Made by a program: the position numbers and the translations under genes
Origin: Echinococcus granulosus
Taxonomy: Eukaryota > Platyhelminthes > Cestoda > Cyclophyllidea > Taeniidae
Direction: 5' to 3'
NCBI RefSeq assembly: GCF_000524195.1
Contig: NW_020170461.1
Span: 22,796 to 83,928, forward strand
Length of the DNA: 61,133 bases
In this document: positions 1-12,600 of the stretch, in pieces
How positions within the stretch are numbered: position 1 is the stretch's first letter
How the letters are laid out: each line of letters opens with the position of its first letter
Notes under the pieces: model-generated
What the model saw: only the letters and a program-made list of their open reading frames with translations
What the model was told of the DNA's origin: nothing
The model's database searches: none

Positions 1-189
1 CGCACACAACTAAATGTATTATTTAAAAAGTTAATAAAGATGTGAATTTGTTCGTATTTTGTTACTAAAGGACAGATAAATCAGTTGGATTTTACGGCTC
101 GGCTTTCATTTCATTTGTTTTAAAATTCAAATTCTCTCAAATTGACGAGACTTACTAGTGCTTTGGTGCATTCTATCAAAGTCTTTACA

Positions 190-620
190 CTGGTTTCAAT
201 AAGGGACCTCTTAGGGTCCCCGCAATTGTACCTTTCTCGGGTGGCCTGGCCTCCAAGCCATGGCAATAGCTTTCACGAACTTGTTGGTCAGCACAGCACT
301 ATCTCTCTTAGTGTTATGACTTCTCTTTACCGCTAGAAAGACTCAGAGAGCTAAATTAGTAGCAACGGAAAGGAAATTTGACCATAAAGTATAACAACTC
401 TGATTTCTACTTCTGAATCCCAAGTCGTAACTTGACAGAAGAAAGACATGTACTGAGGACGGGCGAAACTGGGACGATCCCTAAACAGAAGGACCGAAAA
501 TGACACCTGCCTTCGGCAACTATCCCAGTCCGTATTCTACACGACTGCTGATGAAATCTGGAGCCTGCCTAGTCGTAGCTATCTAAGAAAGTTCGTTATG
601 GTGTTTTCCTCCAAAATTTT
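190..620 (+). repeat. Interspersed repeat family A, forward copy
   Basis: Shares the family A order: a CC.CCATTGTACCTTC block, GCCTGGCCTCCAAGCCATG, an AGTAGCC.CAAGCTCT block, a CTCAGAGAAGTCCT..G.GCTAC block, then CTGCCTT.GGCAACTATCCCAG and a run to ~620. No coding capacity is seen. Confidence 0.6.
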
Positions 621-2742
621 GTGATTGAATTCTTCCACTTTATATTATAAACATTAATATGCACCTAAATTTACAAGAAACCATTGCGTCCCAAAAAACT
701 AGTGAAAGTTTGGGGCAAAATAATTACTTCATTCGGTATAAATCCTTCTTATAAGAAACGTTTATCAGCGCTAGTACAAGTAAGAAAACACTTGCAAAGA
801 TTACCAAAGTGTTTTACAAAAAACGGATTCTTTCAGCGGCTTCATTTTGCCGATCTCCTTGACATCAATATGTTTTAACTTATAGAATGGGCAAATCTAC
901 TACTTTTATACCTACCCTTTCACATGATTACCTGTCTTAGTCACCATCGGGTAGTGACGAATTCCATATAGTTACATTAAAACTCTGTTAGAATAGCATT
1001 TGTAAATCTTAACACCTAATGAAGAGAAAGTTTTGCAACCAAGTCCGAACTTTTGACTATAAACTCATCCTTCATATCGATTCAGGTCACCACATCCACC
1101 AAGATTTAAGACAAAGTACGTGGTTCACATCTATGCAAGTTTGTAATGTCTCAATATTTTTTTTAAAATTATTCTCTCATTCTTTTTAAACTGATCCATT
1201 AAAATCTTGGTGCACCTTTTTTTGAATTATTGCGTACAACAATTCGCTTTTGGCAGAAAGCCTTTAAATGGGATGAAAACACTCAAATCGAGCGACAATG
1301 AATATGCACCCACTAAAGATTTCTTGCAGTTTTTGAGAATAAAACATAAATTTTAACAGAGACATTTCATGTTCTGCACCATGTTTTCTTACAATTGGTG
1401 ATTTTAAGAAGATTTTAAGTCATCACGCCCTTTAACTCACAAAACTGCCTGACTTTGAACCGGGATTAAAATTTTGACATCTTGAGAGAACTGTGAAATC
1501 GGCTCATGCCGAGTTGTTTAGTCTTTTTTTGTCTTCGCAAACTAACGCTTTACTTACTGTTACTTCCAGAGTAGCTCAAGGAGTACTGCAGGGACTTAAA
1601 GAAAAGTTACCTTGGGTTTCTGATAGTATAAGGGTTTTCCATAGAAAAGTTTCTTTTTTTCGACAGTCACAATACATTTTAAATTCACACGTACAATTTC
1701 CTCAAGATCTTAACTTTCACTGTAACTTTATTTAAGTTATTTCAAAAAAGAGATAGAGATAGAGAGTTTACTTTCTGCAACCACCAATGGCCCTAAATCT
1801 AAGGCATTCGAAAAAAAGAAACTTGTGAACAGCTCAAGCAATGCATTAGCTCCGAATTCTTCAATAACAATGTCACTTGATACCTACAAAAAACCATGGT
1901 GGCATTAGCGTGGTACACTCTGATCGGAATGCACTGTTCTGGGTGGCAGGCGGATAGATTGAATCATCTCCTTGATGAAGAAGGAGCCCTCGAAACTCAA
2001 GAACAATTCAACCTCTGACTGTCCCATTAAACTTCATTTATGTGTATCATAGCGCCCCGAAACTTCCCTGAAGGCGGAAGGAGATGTAATACTCGGCAGA
2101 ATATGTACTGTCGACGCACAACAGGGCCTCGTGTCTACTGGCATTGTCCGAGGACCAGGCCGCGCAGCAGATTTGCAAGTTAAACAATCAAAGCTTTATG
2201 CTACTTCCTCCCTAAATTGTAAGTGAATTCACAGAATAGCAATGCCAATAAAAAATGGGAATGCTTAAAGCTCATCCTGACGGGTGAAATCAGCTTCCGA
2301 TTCCATCTCATTTATTTAGAAATACTTTATTAAACAATAATAGGATATCAAGTATGGATTTCCAATTCAATCTTGACAAGTAAATTTCAAAGCACTAAGC
2401 TTTTGCTACTTTTATAATTCAAAATAAACATACGCTGAAGGTTTCGCAAAGGCTTTACACTTGTTAGAATACTCAGCAGTGCAATCCATTCTCATTTATT
2501 AAAGAGAGATTGTAGAATTTCACTTTGATTTTGTGGTTTGTCTTTAGATGTAGACAACTTTATCATAACCACCTCCAATTCTAAGCGGCCTTTTTTACCC
2601 AAGTGCCTACTCTATTCAGTGTGAAATAACAAGGTAGTCTGGTAGCGAATAAAGGGCAACATCATCAGGGGAATGTTGAAGAAAAGAATAAGTCCGTGGC
2701 TACCTCCGTCTCTCCAAGTTTAGGTAAGCTGTAAAATTAGGT
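621..2742. other. No gene seen
   Basis: A/T-rich sequence without supported exons. A degenerate reverse family A end is visible near 2045-2175 (GAATATGTACTGTCGACGCA, GGCATTGTCCGAGGACCAGG). Confidence 0.5.
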
Positions 2743-3021
2743 CTAGTTACACATCGTGTCTCCTTTAAAAGTAATTTCTGAAGCTTCTGCGACTACGACT
2801 TTGAATAATGAAGAACCCATCTTGAAAAGCAGATAAGTTTCACCATCACATAATAATATGGAGTTTGAGAGTAGGATGAAATCAGTAATTAGATTTACCC
2901 CATCTAAGGATTGACACACAAATGAAGCGTCACGTTTCACAAACTTCCACTTACGCAAATGAAATATTGCAGAAAAGTACAACCTCGGATGCTTTTTATG
3001 GAACTGCTCATACTTCCACAT
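2743..3021 (-). CDS. 92-codon open frame, hypothetical
   Basis: True ATG (MWKYEQFHKKHPRLYFSAIF) to TAG. Basic N-terminal third, then a hydrophobic-rich middle (TDFILLSNSILLCDGETYLL). No motif is recognised, and no splice or polyadenylation context supports it. It could be chance. Confidence 0.2.
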   Translation of the reverse strand: MWKYEQFHKKHPRLYFSAIFHLRKWKFVKRDASFVCQSLDGVNLITDFILLSNSILLCDGETYLLFKMGSSLFKVVVAEASEITFKGDTMCN

Positions 3022-3304
3022 TTTTACTATCCCATAATAATTTATGCGAAGAAATTCAAACTGGTTATTTCGACTGCATTGAGTGAGTGATCTCGTATGG
3101 CTTGCAGCATAACAAAGGAAGCACTGGTTTTTATTACTGCATTATTAAACTAATTTTTCACTTTTAGTGTAAATCAGTAGAGCAGTTAAAGCGTTTTCTC
3201 GACAATCTCTACAGCTTAATGTCTGTCAATGTTGCTTCATATATCACTACGATGACAGCAGACGAGTTTGGAAGTGCCTCATAGAAAATTGTGCTACATT
3301 ACAG

Positions 3305-4010
3305 TAGGTTGATTGGTTGTTAAGCCCTCGGTCATGGTAATCAACCATTTGGGGTTTCCACCATTGCACCTTCTCCGGATGACCTGCCCTCTAGACCATG
3401 CCAGTAGCCTCCAAGCTCTACTGTATGTAATATGTATACATTCTGTCCTAGCATTATGCCTTCTTTCTTACTCGAGAAAGTCCTAGGATGCTACATAATA
3501 GCAGTACAGAGCTCGGATAAATTGCGATACTATAAAATGGGATTCTGGTGGTAAACCGCCATCATCGTTACTGCAGTGTTTGACATGCGTAACAAGACCA
3601 TGAGCTAAGGCCTATGTCAGCTAAGAAGGGGCAATTGCAAATTCATATGGAATTCATCTTTGGGGAAATCTCGGGGCCCTACCCTAAATTCTATCGCCGG
3701 GCAATAAAACTTGGCATGGCAGAAGAAGTACCCATGTTGCAGATGGGAGAAACCGTGACAACCTCTTAAACGAGGCGGTTGGAAATTATATTTTTCTTTG
3801 GCATCCACCTTGGTCCTCTGTTCTCCTGTAAAGCTACCAACAATAAAAGTGTTATTAGTCTTTAGTTATTTGGAAAATTTCGATGCGGAGCTGTTTGCTA
3901 ATTCTGCATGAAGGTATCAGTCTTGCAATATCGCAATGCCTCCTCCACTTCACTAGTAGCTAGAAAAGTAGCAAGGAGGTATGGACGCGAAACTTTATCC
4001 TTTCGGCACC
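3305..4010 (+). repeat. Interspersed repeat family A, long forward copy
   Basis: Carries the left block (GCACCTTCTCCGGATGACCT), the middle GGCAGAAGAAGTACCC block and the right block ending CCTCCTCCACTTCACTAGTA. It is one of the fullest copies in the window. Confidence 0.65.
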
Positions 4011-4347
4011 ACCTTAGATTCCAGTTTTGTTATCTGATTCTAACTATAGGCCAGTGTTACGCGGACTAGCCATGGAATAACGTAATGGCCTGCACATTTT
4101 CTCGTCTCCCAGTACAGTTTTTATGAGAGGACAAAGCTCCAAACTGAGAGGAATTGCCAGAATTTATCGGTGTCATTGCGTTCCTTTATCTTCGCGGTTG
4201 TGCGGAAATTCAGTGATTAGCACAATTGGCTCGTGGGTCCTTTTCAGACAGCACTGATTATGTTGTGATGGCCGACGTAGGAGTCTGACCAAGGAGAGTG
4301 TGGAGAAAGATGCTCAAAAGAGGAGAGAGAACATGTCATACCTCGCT

Positions 4348-4530
4348 TGTTTGTTTAACTCTCGGTTCTATAACGGGGCGGTTTAGGTCTCCGTCATTGT
4401 ACTTCCGCCAGGCAGCCTGACCTTCAAGCCATATTTGTAGCCCTCAAGCCCTACTTATAGTGGAAGATGTGTTCTTTCCGAGCAATAAACGTCTTCTTTC
4501 GTCTTCAATGAGGTCCTGGATTGCTACACA
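4348..4530 (+). repeat. Interspersed repeat family A, left part only
   Basis: Starts GTTTGTTTAACTCTCGGTT and ends in the TCCTGGATTGCTACA block, matching the first ~180 bp of the longer copies. Confidence 0.6.
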
Positions 4531-5930
4531 AACACAAGGTCTTCAATCTTACCTTGGCTGTTTTCAGATAGGCGTCTCATCAAAGTTAAATTTATTCATC
4601 TAAGGATCTTTTTTGGTATAAGAAGTGTTAAATTGCACATTGAATTAAAAAATGGGAGTCTTCTGCAGCCCTGCATTTAGAAAAACAACCATAATTTAAC
4701 AATGACATTTGAGTATTCTCGAGACGGAATGAGGTTTTACGCCTAAATGGAAGGGAAAGGATAATAGACTGTCCGCAAAGGTGACCACTGAAAACTCAAG
4801 AGTCAATATAACTAAACATTTGCCTCAGAACAGCCTGTTTAGCTTTGCAGCCTGTTTAAAGTACGAAATTTTGTTAGTTCCTACATTGTAAGAAACTGAT
4901 ATTGGAAAAAAATTGCATTAAGTGGAATGGTGAATACTGTTCATTTTTCATATTTGGATAAAACGAGTTCTGTATTATTGTTTTTAGAACGTCATTTTTT
5001 TCCTAAATCACTTTAAACACGTTTTGCTATTTCTCTTTGCTTTTGTGCTTGCTTGATATAACCTCTTTTCCCTCTTCAAGCATTTAATCCAAGACGTCTG
5101 AAGGTATCCTGATGGTTAACAAAATACTCGGATAAAAGCAAGCGTTTATTTACTTTTTGTCTCCATAAGGCCTGCATCATCAAGTGTGATAGACTACAGC
5201 ATCTTGGAGAAGCAAGGCGTGGCATCGATTCATACAGGCTGGGGTCAAATACCTCTAACTTCTGTGCCTCATACTCCCACCTTTGAGTATTTTACGGATT
5301 TCTCGGCGCTTCACTATACAATCTCATTGTACACGCTGCCAAAAATGTTTACTCAGGCTGAATAATGAAGGATAGTATACCTGGTTTAGTACAAAGCAAT
5401 TAATGACGTCCAATATGCGACTGGTATCAGTGAATATGACATTGCTGGGTTCATTTACTCTAGTCAATACTTCACTTATCCATGACTTTCATAATGTCAA
5501 AGAGAAATGGATTTTTATTATATTTTTTAACTCACATGTTGTCAGTCTTTTTTGAGTGTACATGTAGCAGCGAAATAAAAATTCTGTTTGGCAAAGTTGC
5601 ATCCAGTTTTTTTAGCTAATAACCTAAAATAACCAGAGATGTTTTAAAATGAGAGCAAAAGCATATTTTCTATGCAGGATTGACCGCAAATCAAAGCAGA
5701 GGAGCAAGAGGAGATAACGCTCATGAAAGGGGACTTATGCTGTAAGAAAAAAGAGACTTTAGCACTTGATATCAAACTGATTCAGAACACCCGTCTCTCC
5801 TAGTCTCTCAACTACTCAAACTGTAACTGATATGATTTGTTTGTATACTTTTAAAAGTTAACACCTGATCACGATTTTTAATTTTTAAGTATGTGTTGAA
5901 TTATGTCGGCTCGTCACTTTCGTGGTGTAG

Positions 5931-6126
5931 GTTTCTCCATTGGCAACTCAGCGTTCCACCCATGGTCAGAGCCCTCGGCTCTTCTGTCAGGCAACAACAA
6001 ATCGCCTTCGATACAGGTGCACTTACAACACCTTCTGAGACGAATCGAAGAGCTCTAAGTTGGTATAAAGAATTGTTTGTAAATTCTGGCCAAATTTTAG
6101 ACTTATTTACTTCCATTCAGTCTTGA
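5931..6126 (+). CDS. Open frame of unclear status
   Basis: After a gtggtgtag acceptor-like site the frame reads FLHWQLSVPPMVRALGSSVR ... TNRRALSWYKELFVNSGQIL and stops TGA at 6124-6126. It has an even protein-like composition, but nothing recognisable and no partner exons. An antisense frame of similar length overlaps it. Confidence 0.2.
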
Positions 6127-6559
6127 ATTGTAGGTTTGACAAAAAAAAGAGAGGAATTACGGAGAAGTACGGGAATTTTCAAGTGTAAAGAGAAAGATTG
6201 GCGGAATACGCCTCTTAACGCCCACTATCCTTCATGTTAATGTGTGTTTGTGCCTCGAGAGTGGGTGTCTAATCTACGCGCCATAAATGTTATGCAATCG
6301 TCGGTAATTAAATAATCTTCCACGTTTTAGGTCGAGTTTTTGCGTATACTTCCCCGCTCTATGTAGTAAGAAGATGAGCATGCATCTTTTCCAAACTTAC
6401 GTAGGGTCTTGCATTAAAAGGGATGGCCTTCACCACTAGATTTCGGTTCCTTGAAAATTCCATCACTATAATCATTTGCCTTTTAAGTGTAGAGATTGAC
6501 TGTTTCATTTTCTTTAGTCATTTACACTTATGGGTGTGTATAATTTACGTAGTACCTTA

Positions 6560-6760
6560 ATCATTTGTTTAACTCTCAGTTTTGGCAGTGAGCCACTCAG
6601 GGGTTCCGCCATTATAGCCTTATCAGTCGGCCTGGCCTGCGGACCATGCCAGTAGCCTCAAAGTCCTGCTACATGTTGTCAATACACATTCCGCCCAAGT
6701 ATTACTCCTTCATTTTTCCTCTGAAAAGCCTCGGAGCGCTGCATTATACATATTTGCTCA
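6560..6760 (+). repeat. Interspersed repeat family A, left part only
   Basis: TTTGTTTAACTCTCAGTT start, GGCCTGGCCTGCGGACCATG and ACACATTCCGCCCAAGTATT blocks, then AGCCTCGGAGCGCTGCATTA. Confidence 0.6.
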
Positions 6761-6764
6761 CCTA

Positions 6765-9130
6765 TTTTTCGTTGCACATTTTTTCTTCATTTTTACGTTT
6801 TAGTTCCTTCGACTCCCAAAATTTGTTATTCAGACAAATTCTAATTTCTTTAAGAGGCTAGAAAAATTAATTAGGAACTTTTTTGTTTTCTACGGAAAAA
6901 AATTAGCACCCTTCTGTAGGTGACGGTCTATCACTTTCACTCGACAGGTTGAAACGTGATGTACATTAATAAAACAAATAAAAATTGCCTGTTGTTGTAA
7001 TATTCCCCTGTTTTTTCTCCCGCCTCCGATTTTACGTTAATGGATTCAGAAGACTGATAGAAACATATTTAAAGTGGTCCTAAAAAATCTAATTTAATCA
7101 GTTTTGCAAGGCATCGCTGGTTGTTGGTGATGTTATTGTGGCGCTGACGTCTGCTTCACCACCAGATTGGCGTAATCTGATGGTCTGTCAAGCATCAAAA
7201 TAAATGCTGCAACAATATCATGCATCACAATACATTCTTCACAGTAAATTCTGTTGTAAATTTAGATAAATATACAGGTGAATGTTGGATACTTCGTGCA
7301 TAATTGAACTCCGTTCTCCCAAGCCGATAAGAGGGCGAAGAATCTTGCAGTTACAAGTAGAAGCTTCAGTAAAAGTTTGACAGAGGATGATGTGGTTGTG
7401 AGCAAGTAGTTTAGTATCAAATTGATAAATGGCAATTCTTTGAGGTATCGGTGTTACATCACCTAATGCATTGGTCCTCTTTATTGGGTGGAATGCTTTG
7501 GTTTAATTATGTGGACCTTGAGACATCAGTAGAATAATTTGAAACCCTGCTTTAGGAGCAAGCGAAGACAAATGGGGTTTTTTATTGGGTTCGCTGCTTC
7601 AGGAATCACTTGCGATTGCTCTTTCTTTTAACCTTTGATAAGGTGCATATTCCATTCTCTCATTGTTGGCGAACTGGTAAAATCTCTAGCTCATAATCGG
7701 CTGTTGTTTCAAGGAGAATTAAGGTTTGTAGATTAGGCTCTTTACTAGTGCTAGAGCTTTTTGGTTACATTTTTTACTGAAATATATAAACCACTACGTT
7801 ACCCAGCCAATGCGACGCCGATTTACCTATCCTCTCTCCTCTCATTAGTTTGAAGGATCTTAAGTTTTCCAGTGAGTAGAAGTTCTTTAAATTAGGTTTA
7901 AAAGCTATAAGGAGTTGTTGCTATGCAAGGTTACAAAATGAATATATTTAGCCATGTTTTTTGGAATACGTTAAAACGCTTTTTTGACGCACTGATCATC
8001 TACTTACTACACCTAAGTAACTGGTTGTCACTAATGCAAATAAGCTACTTATTTAAATTAAAATGCTCACACTATCCGTTTTCTCCTCAAAGTTCAAAAT
8101 ATCTTCCTGGATATTTCTTTACTTAACTTTGAGCACCTAGCACAACAAAGTTTCTTCACGTAACTTGTTTGGGAGACACTTAGAGGTGTAAACACAGCCT
8201 TCGAAATTTGCTGTGACCCTGCATATAAAAGCTTTGCATACCATTGTACCTTTTTGTTAGAAATGCGTACCTTGTAAGTTTGAGGAAGTATAAACAAGGT
8301 GAATTCAACTAAAGCTTGATCTCTCCGTCCAGATATGAAGGAATTTACTGCTATATTAAGCTATACAGAAAAGAAAGTTTTTATGATAAGATTGACATTC
8401 TTGATATTATTCTGTTGCATTCTTCCAAAAAGTGTACCATTTCTTTTAGTTTGAAAACTAATTAATGAAGTATGTCCTAAGATTTGCCACGCATCAACTC
8501 AGCCGCATAGAGACCGTGGGGTGGGATTCCATATGAAAAGTAGCCACTGTTCTATTAGGCTACTTTACCTGCACACAATGCTCCAGTCTTTTCATCACAT
8601 TTCAAAGGAATACCGAGGTGATTTATCTGGCAATGAAACTGTGACAACTCACACATTGAGTATGAGGCAATGCCAACTGCAAATGCTTTCAGTATAACGC
8701 ACTCCAGAAACTGCGCCTGCATTCTCAACTGCTTTATGGTTTGGTGGGACACGTGTTGCCGGCTTGACGCATTTTGCCTGCTCTCATTTTGCTTGAAGAG
8801 GTTTCGCTGTAAACTGCTTTGAATGAACTACTTTAACAATCTATCCTGATCCTCCCAAAGTAGGCAAATCATCTGGAGGTGTATTTTGGAAAGTTTGCTC
8901 CATAATCATTTGTCTTGCTCATTTTTGTTTTCTTGCCCATTTTTCTTAATTTAAAATAACCTCTTAGGATTTTTTACCATTTTGAAAAAAATATCCTCTC
9001 ATTAGGCGCCTATTTAAATATGGTTTCGCCCTTAAACAGTTACTACCACTTCCTGGATAATTTGTTTTTTTAGGTAATTTCTTCTTAGCTTCAACACCTG
9101 GAGACTTCCCTAAAGACAAATAAACACGTG
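6765..9130. other. No gene seen
   Basis: Only short chance open frames on both strands. No splice-supported exon or recognisable repeat identified. Confidence 0.45.
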
Positions 9131-9134
9131 GTAC

Positions 9135-9260
9135 TTGGATAAAATATACAGTTTTGACATACAGCAGGGCTTGAGACCACTCGCATGGCCTGGAGACCAT
9201 CCAACATAGGTGGACTACCTAAGTGGCCCGTTGACGAAACGGAAAGTTAAACTAAAAACC
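9135..9260 (-). repeat. Interspersed repeat family A, reverse fragment
   Basis: Reads in reverse complement as the left end of the family (GCATGGCCTGGAGACCAT, CCTAAGTGGCCCGTTGACGA). Confidence 0.5.
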
Positions 9261-9734
9261 AAACTATTACTGACCCGTAATTGTGGTAAGCAAAAGAGCC
9301 GCATCAAATTGACTGCCCAATTTTAATTTAAAGCATTTTTACAGAGTGAAGTCTAGTCATCGAGGCTCTCTGTTCATCCCCTGCATTTAGCTTCATTTTA
9401 GTGCCGAGGACAACTTTTAGGAGAAAATGAAGGCCCTACAACAGAAGACCCATTTTTTTAAAATGTGTATGCAGCTCCCACGATTCGACTCTGCCAATAC
9501 TTCTCAAGTTGCTGGGCTCTTGGCTTCCATGCCGGCTTTTCTTAGATCTTATTCACACTCTTTTAGCACACGACACCATTCATGTCTCATTTTGATCTAT
9601 TTTGCCAAACTAAAATATTAAACGTGTGCACCAACGAAAGAATTGTTTTGACAACTGAATCCTGATCAGCATTTGTTGCTCTACCTGCGATCTTTTTGAT
9701 TTGCCAACCATCTGTAATGGAATTCAGTGCAATG

Positions 9735-10260
9735 TTTAAACTGTTGTTTGAGTCCTGGTTTTATTAATGGGCTACTTAGAGGCTCCTCCATTGCACCCCC
9801 GCCAAGTAACCTGGCCTCCAGGCTATGATAGTAGCCCTTTAGCTCTTCTGTACTCCATCAATACACATTCTGCCCGGACGTGATGTCTTTTAATCCTCCT
9901 CAGAGAAGTCCTGGGGTACTACGTTGGTAAGTCTGATGGGCGAACCCTACAAAATAGGACACCTACCTAATTTCTACTACTGGATGATAGACCCACCTGG
10001 GGCAGAGGAATCGCATACGCTGCAGATGGAAGAATTAATGGCAGCTCCTAGCATCAGGGGTGCAAATGACGTCTGCCTTGGGCAAATATCCCAGTTCCGT
10101 GTTCTGTGAGAATGCTATCAACAATTGAAGTGACACTGTCTGTAAACTTTCCTAAAAAGTTCGTTGTGGAGCTATCTACAGCACCTGTAGGAAGCTGTCA
10201 ATTAAGTGAACAAGCAATACCTCCTCCATTCTGCTAGCTGAATTAAAATTGAGTGGACAT
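9735..10260 (+). repeat. Interspersed repeat family A, long forward copy
   Basis: Complete left, middle (GGATGATAGACCCACCTGGG) and right (GCAATACCTCCTCCATTCTG) blocks. With the 3.3-kb copy it defines the family order. The 61-residue open frame inside it is not conserved among copies. Confidence 0.65.
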
Positions 10261-10264
10261 GGCA

Positions 10265-11780
10265 GGGAAGGAAGAAATGGATGAGAAACCTTATCCCCAA
10301 AATGCTATGCTAAATCCAAAAATTAGCCCACTTTTTGCCTTCAGGGGAGTCTTGGAGTGCTACGCTTTCTGCACTTCGATTTCGCCTTCATTTTCAAACT
10401 CTCCGCTTTGCTTTAAATGGAGTTCCGTTGTGGTCTTTTAGGAAAAGATGGTAGTCCCGTAAGGAAATGCCACCGGTCAAATAGAGATGATGAGGGCCGG
10501 AAAAAAAATACAGAAGAATAGCTTTTTTGTCTCGAGCGTAAGTGCAAGTCTTCTTGCAGGCAATTTTGAAAAAAATTTTGCATTAAGAAGTTTACAGCAC
10601 CACAAATCAAGCGTAGACTTTCTGAAATGAAGCATCTCATGATTTAGAGCTGTAGACTAGTGGAATGTAAGGGGAAGCAAAAAATTGTTGCGGTTACTGC
10701 TTTTAAGACCAGTCAATTGGGTGCTGAAATTACCATTGTGAGAGGTAGCATAGACGTTATTCTTCACTTTGTTCCTTCCATGCTACGTATCCGCCATCCA
10801 AATTAAGGGTTCTGAATGGGAAAGTAGAGAATTTAGCATCAAAATAAGTTTTTAGTCACTTAAAATATTCATAAACTTACCCCACGGAAACATTTCAAAT
10901 TTTCAATAAAGTTAAGTAGCGTTTAGTTAGAAACGATTCCGGCATAGAGACAAAGTGAATTAGTCCAAGTTAAAGCAAGCCAGGTAAAGGAAATACTATT
11001 TTTAATCAGTCTTGAAAAACCAGCTAAACCACATGCAGACAAGATCTGTAAGCTCTTACATGGTTTTACACATCCCAGTTCTTGTTTTTTTACTAATAAT
11101 CAGGCGAAAATTTCTCCAAACATAATCGCTGAATTGGTACAGGGGGCAATATGATGAAATAAGGCTGATGGGAGAAGCAATTTACTGCCATTTGGAATGC
11201 CATACGAGTTCAATATGGCAAGTAGTGTATTGGCAACGACTGCATCTCAGCCTAACCAAATCACTTTAAAGCATACTTATGGAGTATTGGCAATGCATAT
11301 TGTCGGTACTAACATAAGTGCTATCTGTAAATCAACACAGACTTCTTAATAATACCATCATGAGGGCAACAAGTTCGTGAGATACATTAGCTTTATGAAA
11401 CACGGGTTAAAGATAATCACTGTAACAACAAACAAATCAAATTGTGCTTAGTAAGAATGATCAAGTCCGATTAGAGAAACACTTCATCATAAGGTAATGC
11501 TTTGAAGTCTCAAAGGATTTTACATTTGCTACCAGAATTCCATAAATCCAACCTTCTGACTCATTAGTATATTCAGTGCCTAATTTCCAGACTAGGTACA
11601 TAATTAAGCTCTTTTTTAAGTTGAGAACAGTAAAAAGGTGAAAAGACGAAGTGTTATTTTACGATTTAGCGGTTATGTATAAAGTGCGTGCGAGGTAAAT
11701 CCCTTTAGAAATAAATAATATTGAAAATACTCGAAACCTTATAGGCTTATTGCAGCGTTAAATGCTAAAATGAAAAATTC
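10265..11780. other. Intergenic or 3' region of the rhodanese gene
   Basis: The missing last rhodanese exon should lie here or further left. Weak acceptor candidates exist on the - strand (e.g. near 11240 and 11425), but none gives a convincing ending. Confidence 0.4.
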
Positions 11781-11784
11781 GCAC

Positions 11785-11947
11785 TTTTTATATCCATATT
11801 TTTCAACACATTTGCAGGCTGTGAAACTTCGCTTTCCAACCCTGCAGACAAAAATGATGTTGTCATCAGTGACTTTCGGCTTCGGTACGCCGTACTTTGC
11901 TTTGAACTCAGCCTCTTCAAGAGCAAAGGCTGATTCCACTTCGCCAA
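11785..11947 (-). CDS. Rhodanese exon 3 (active-site Cys)
   Basis: Acceptor tttttatag, donor AAAAA|GTGCGA. Encodes LGEVESAFALEEAEFKAKYG, then NIIFVCRVGKRS with the catalytic cysteine. It ends after KYGYK with two bases of a codon that would become Asn, as in related proteins (YKN). Confidence 0.85.
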
Positions 11948-12600
11948 CTATAAAAAAATAATTTTAAAAGGTATAATCTTGGCATTTGACTAGCTAGCAG
12001 TGTGCATTTTAAAAATATGAATGCATATTTATGTAAAAACTGGAACATAAAACTCTGGGCGCGTTAAATAGATAGCACTGACTTAATCCAGTTAAAAAAA
12101 TCAAATCAAGAACCGCATTTTAATATTTTTATTCAGATACTACAGAATATTAGAAAAACAACCTCTAGCATAAAATTGCAGCAAATACAGAAGCATCTTA
12201 CGAGGAATGTTTACAGCTTCAGGAAATCGGCCATCTGTCTCCAATTCACCTGGTTCACGTACATCAAATATTTGAGCTCCCTTAGGCTCTTTACAAATTG
12301 TATTAAATGTCTTCACATTAATGTTTGGATTAAAGGTGACGTCGCCACTAATAAGCCTATACACTGAAGCAATAAAGATCAAAAAGTTAAATTTTTGCGT
12401 TGAAAATTTAAAAAATGCGCACAAAAACAAATAATGCTTTTTATAAAACAAAAACAGGCCTTGCAAGAACAGTAGAGGCGAATAATACATGATTGCCTCC
12501 TGGGATAAACCATGGCATTGAAAAAGTTGCTGGTGGGTCTTAGTAGGCAACCTTTTCTAAAGGAGCTAATTGCAATACTTGCTCCAAGTTTGTATGCCAT
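11785..12600 (-). CDS. Single-domain rhodanese (thiosulfate sulfurtransferase-like), 3' end unresolved
   Basis: Three exons: 12552-12600, 12202-12363 and 11785-11947. Phases 1, 1 and 2 match and give 124 codons plus two bases. The protein starts MAYKLGASIAISSFRK, a basic amphipathic stretch that could be a mitochondrial presequence. The rhodanese motifs follow in order: IFDVREPGEL (CH2A-like, ~48-57), FPEAVNIPLGEV (~63-74), DDNIIFVCRVGKRS with the catalytic Cys at ~105, and the final CVEKYGYK. Rhodaneses move sulfane sulfur from thiosulfate or persulfide to thiols. The loop C-R-V-G-K-R has Val where Ser is usual. The last exon (about 10-20 residues, expected to start by completing Asn) was not identified. 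Exon 1 is the least certain; exons 2 and 3 are clear. Confidence 0.78.
12202..12363 (-). CDS. Rhodanese exon 2
   Basis: Acceptor attgcttcag, donor CCTC|GTAAGA. Encodes GAQIFDVREPGELETDGRFP followed by EAVNIP, the conserved first half of the domain. Confidence 0.87.
12552..12600 (-). CDS. Rhodanese exon 1 (possible mitochondrial presequence)
   Basis: ATG at 12598-12600, donor AAAAG|GTTGCC, 16 codons plus one base. Chosen because it gives the phase needed by exon 2 and a Lys/Arg/Ser-rich N-terminus. An upstream exon is possible. Confidence 0.5.
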
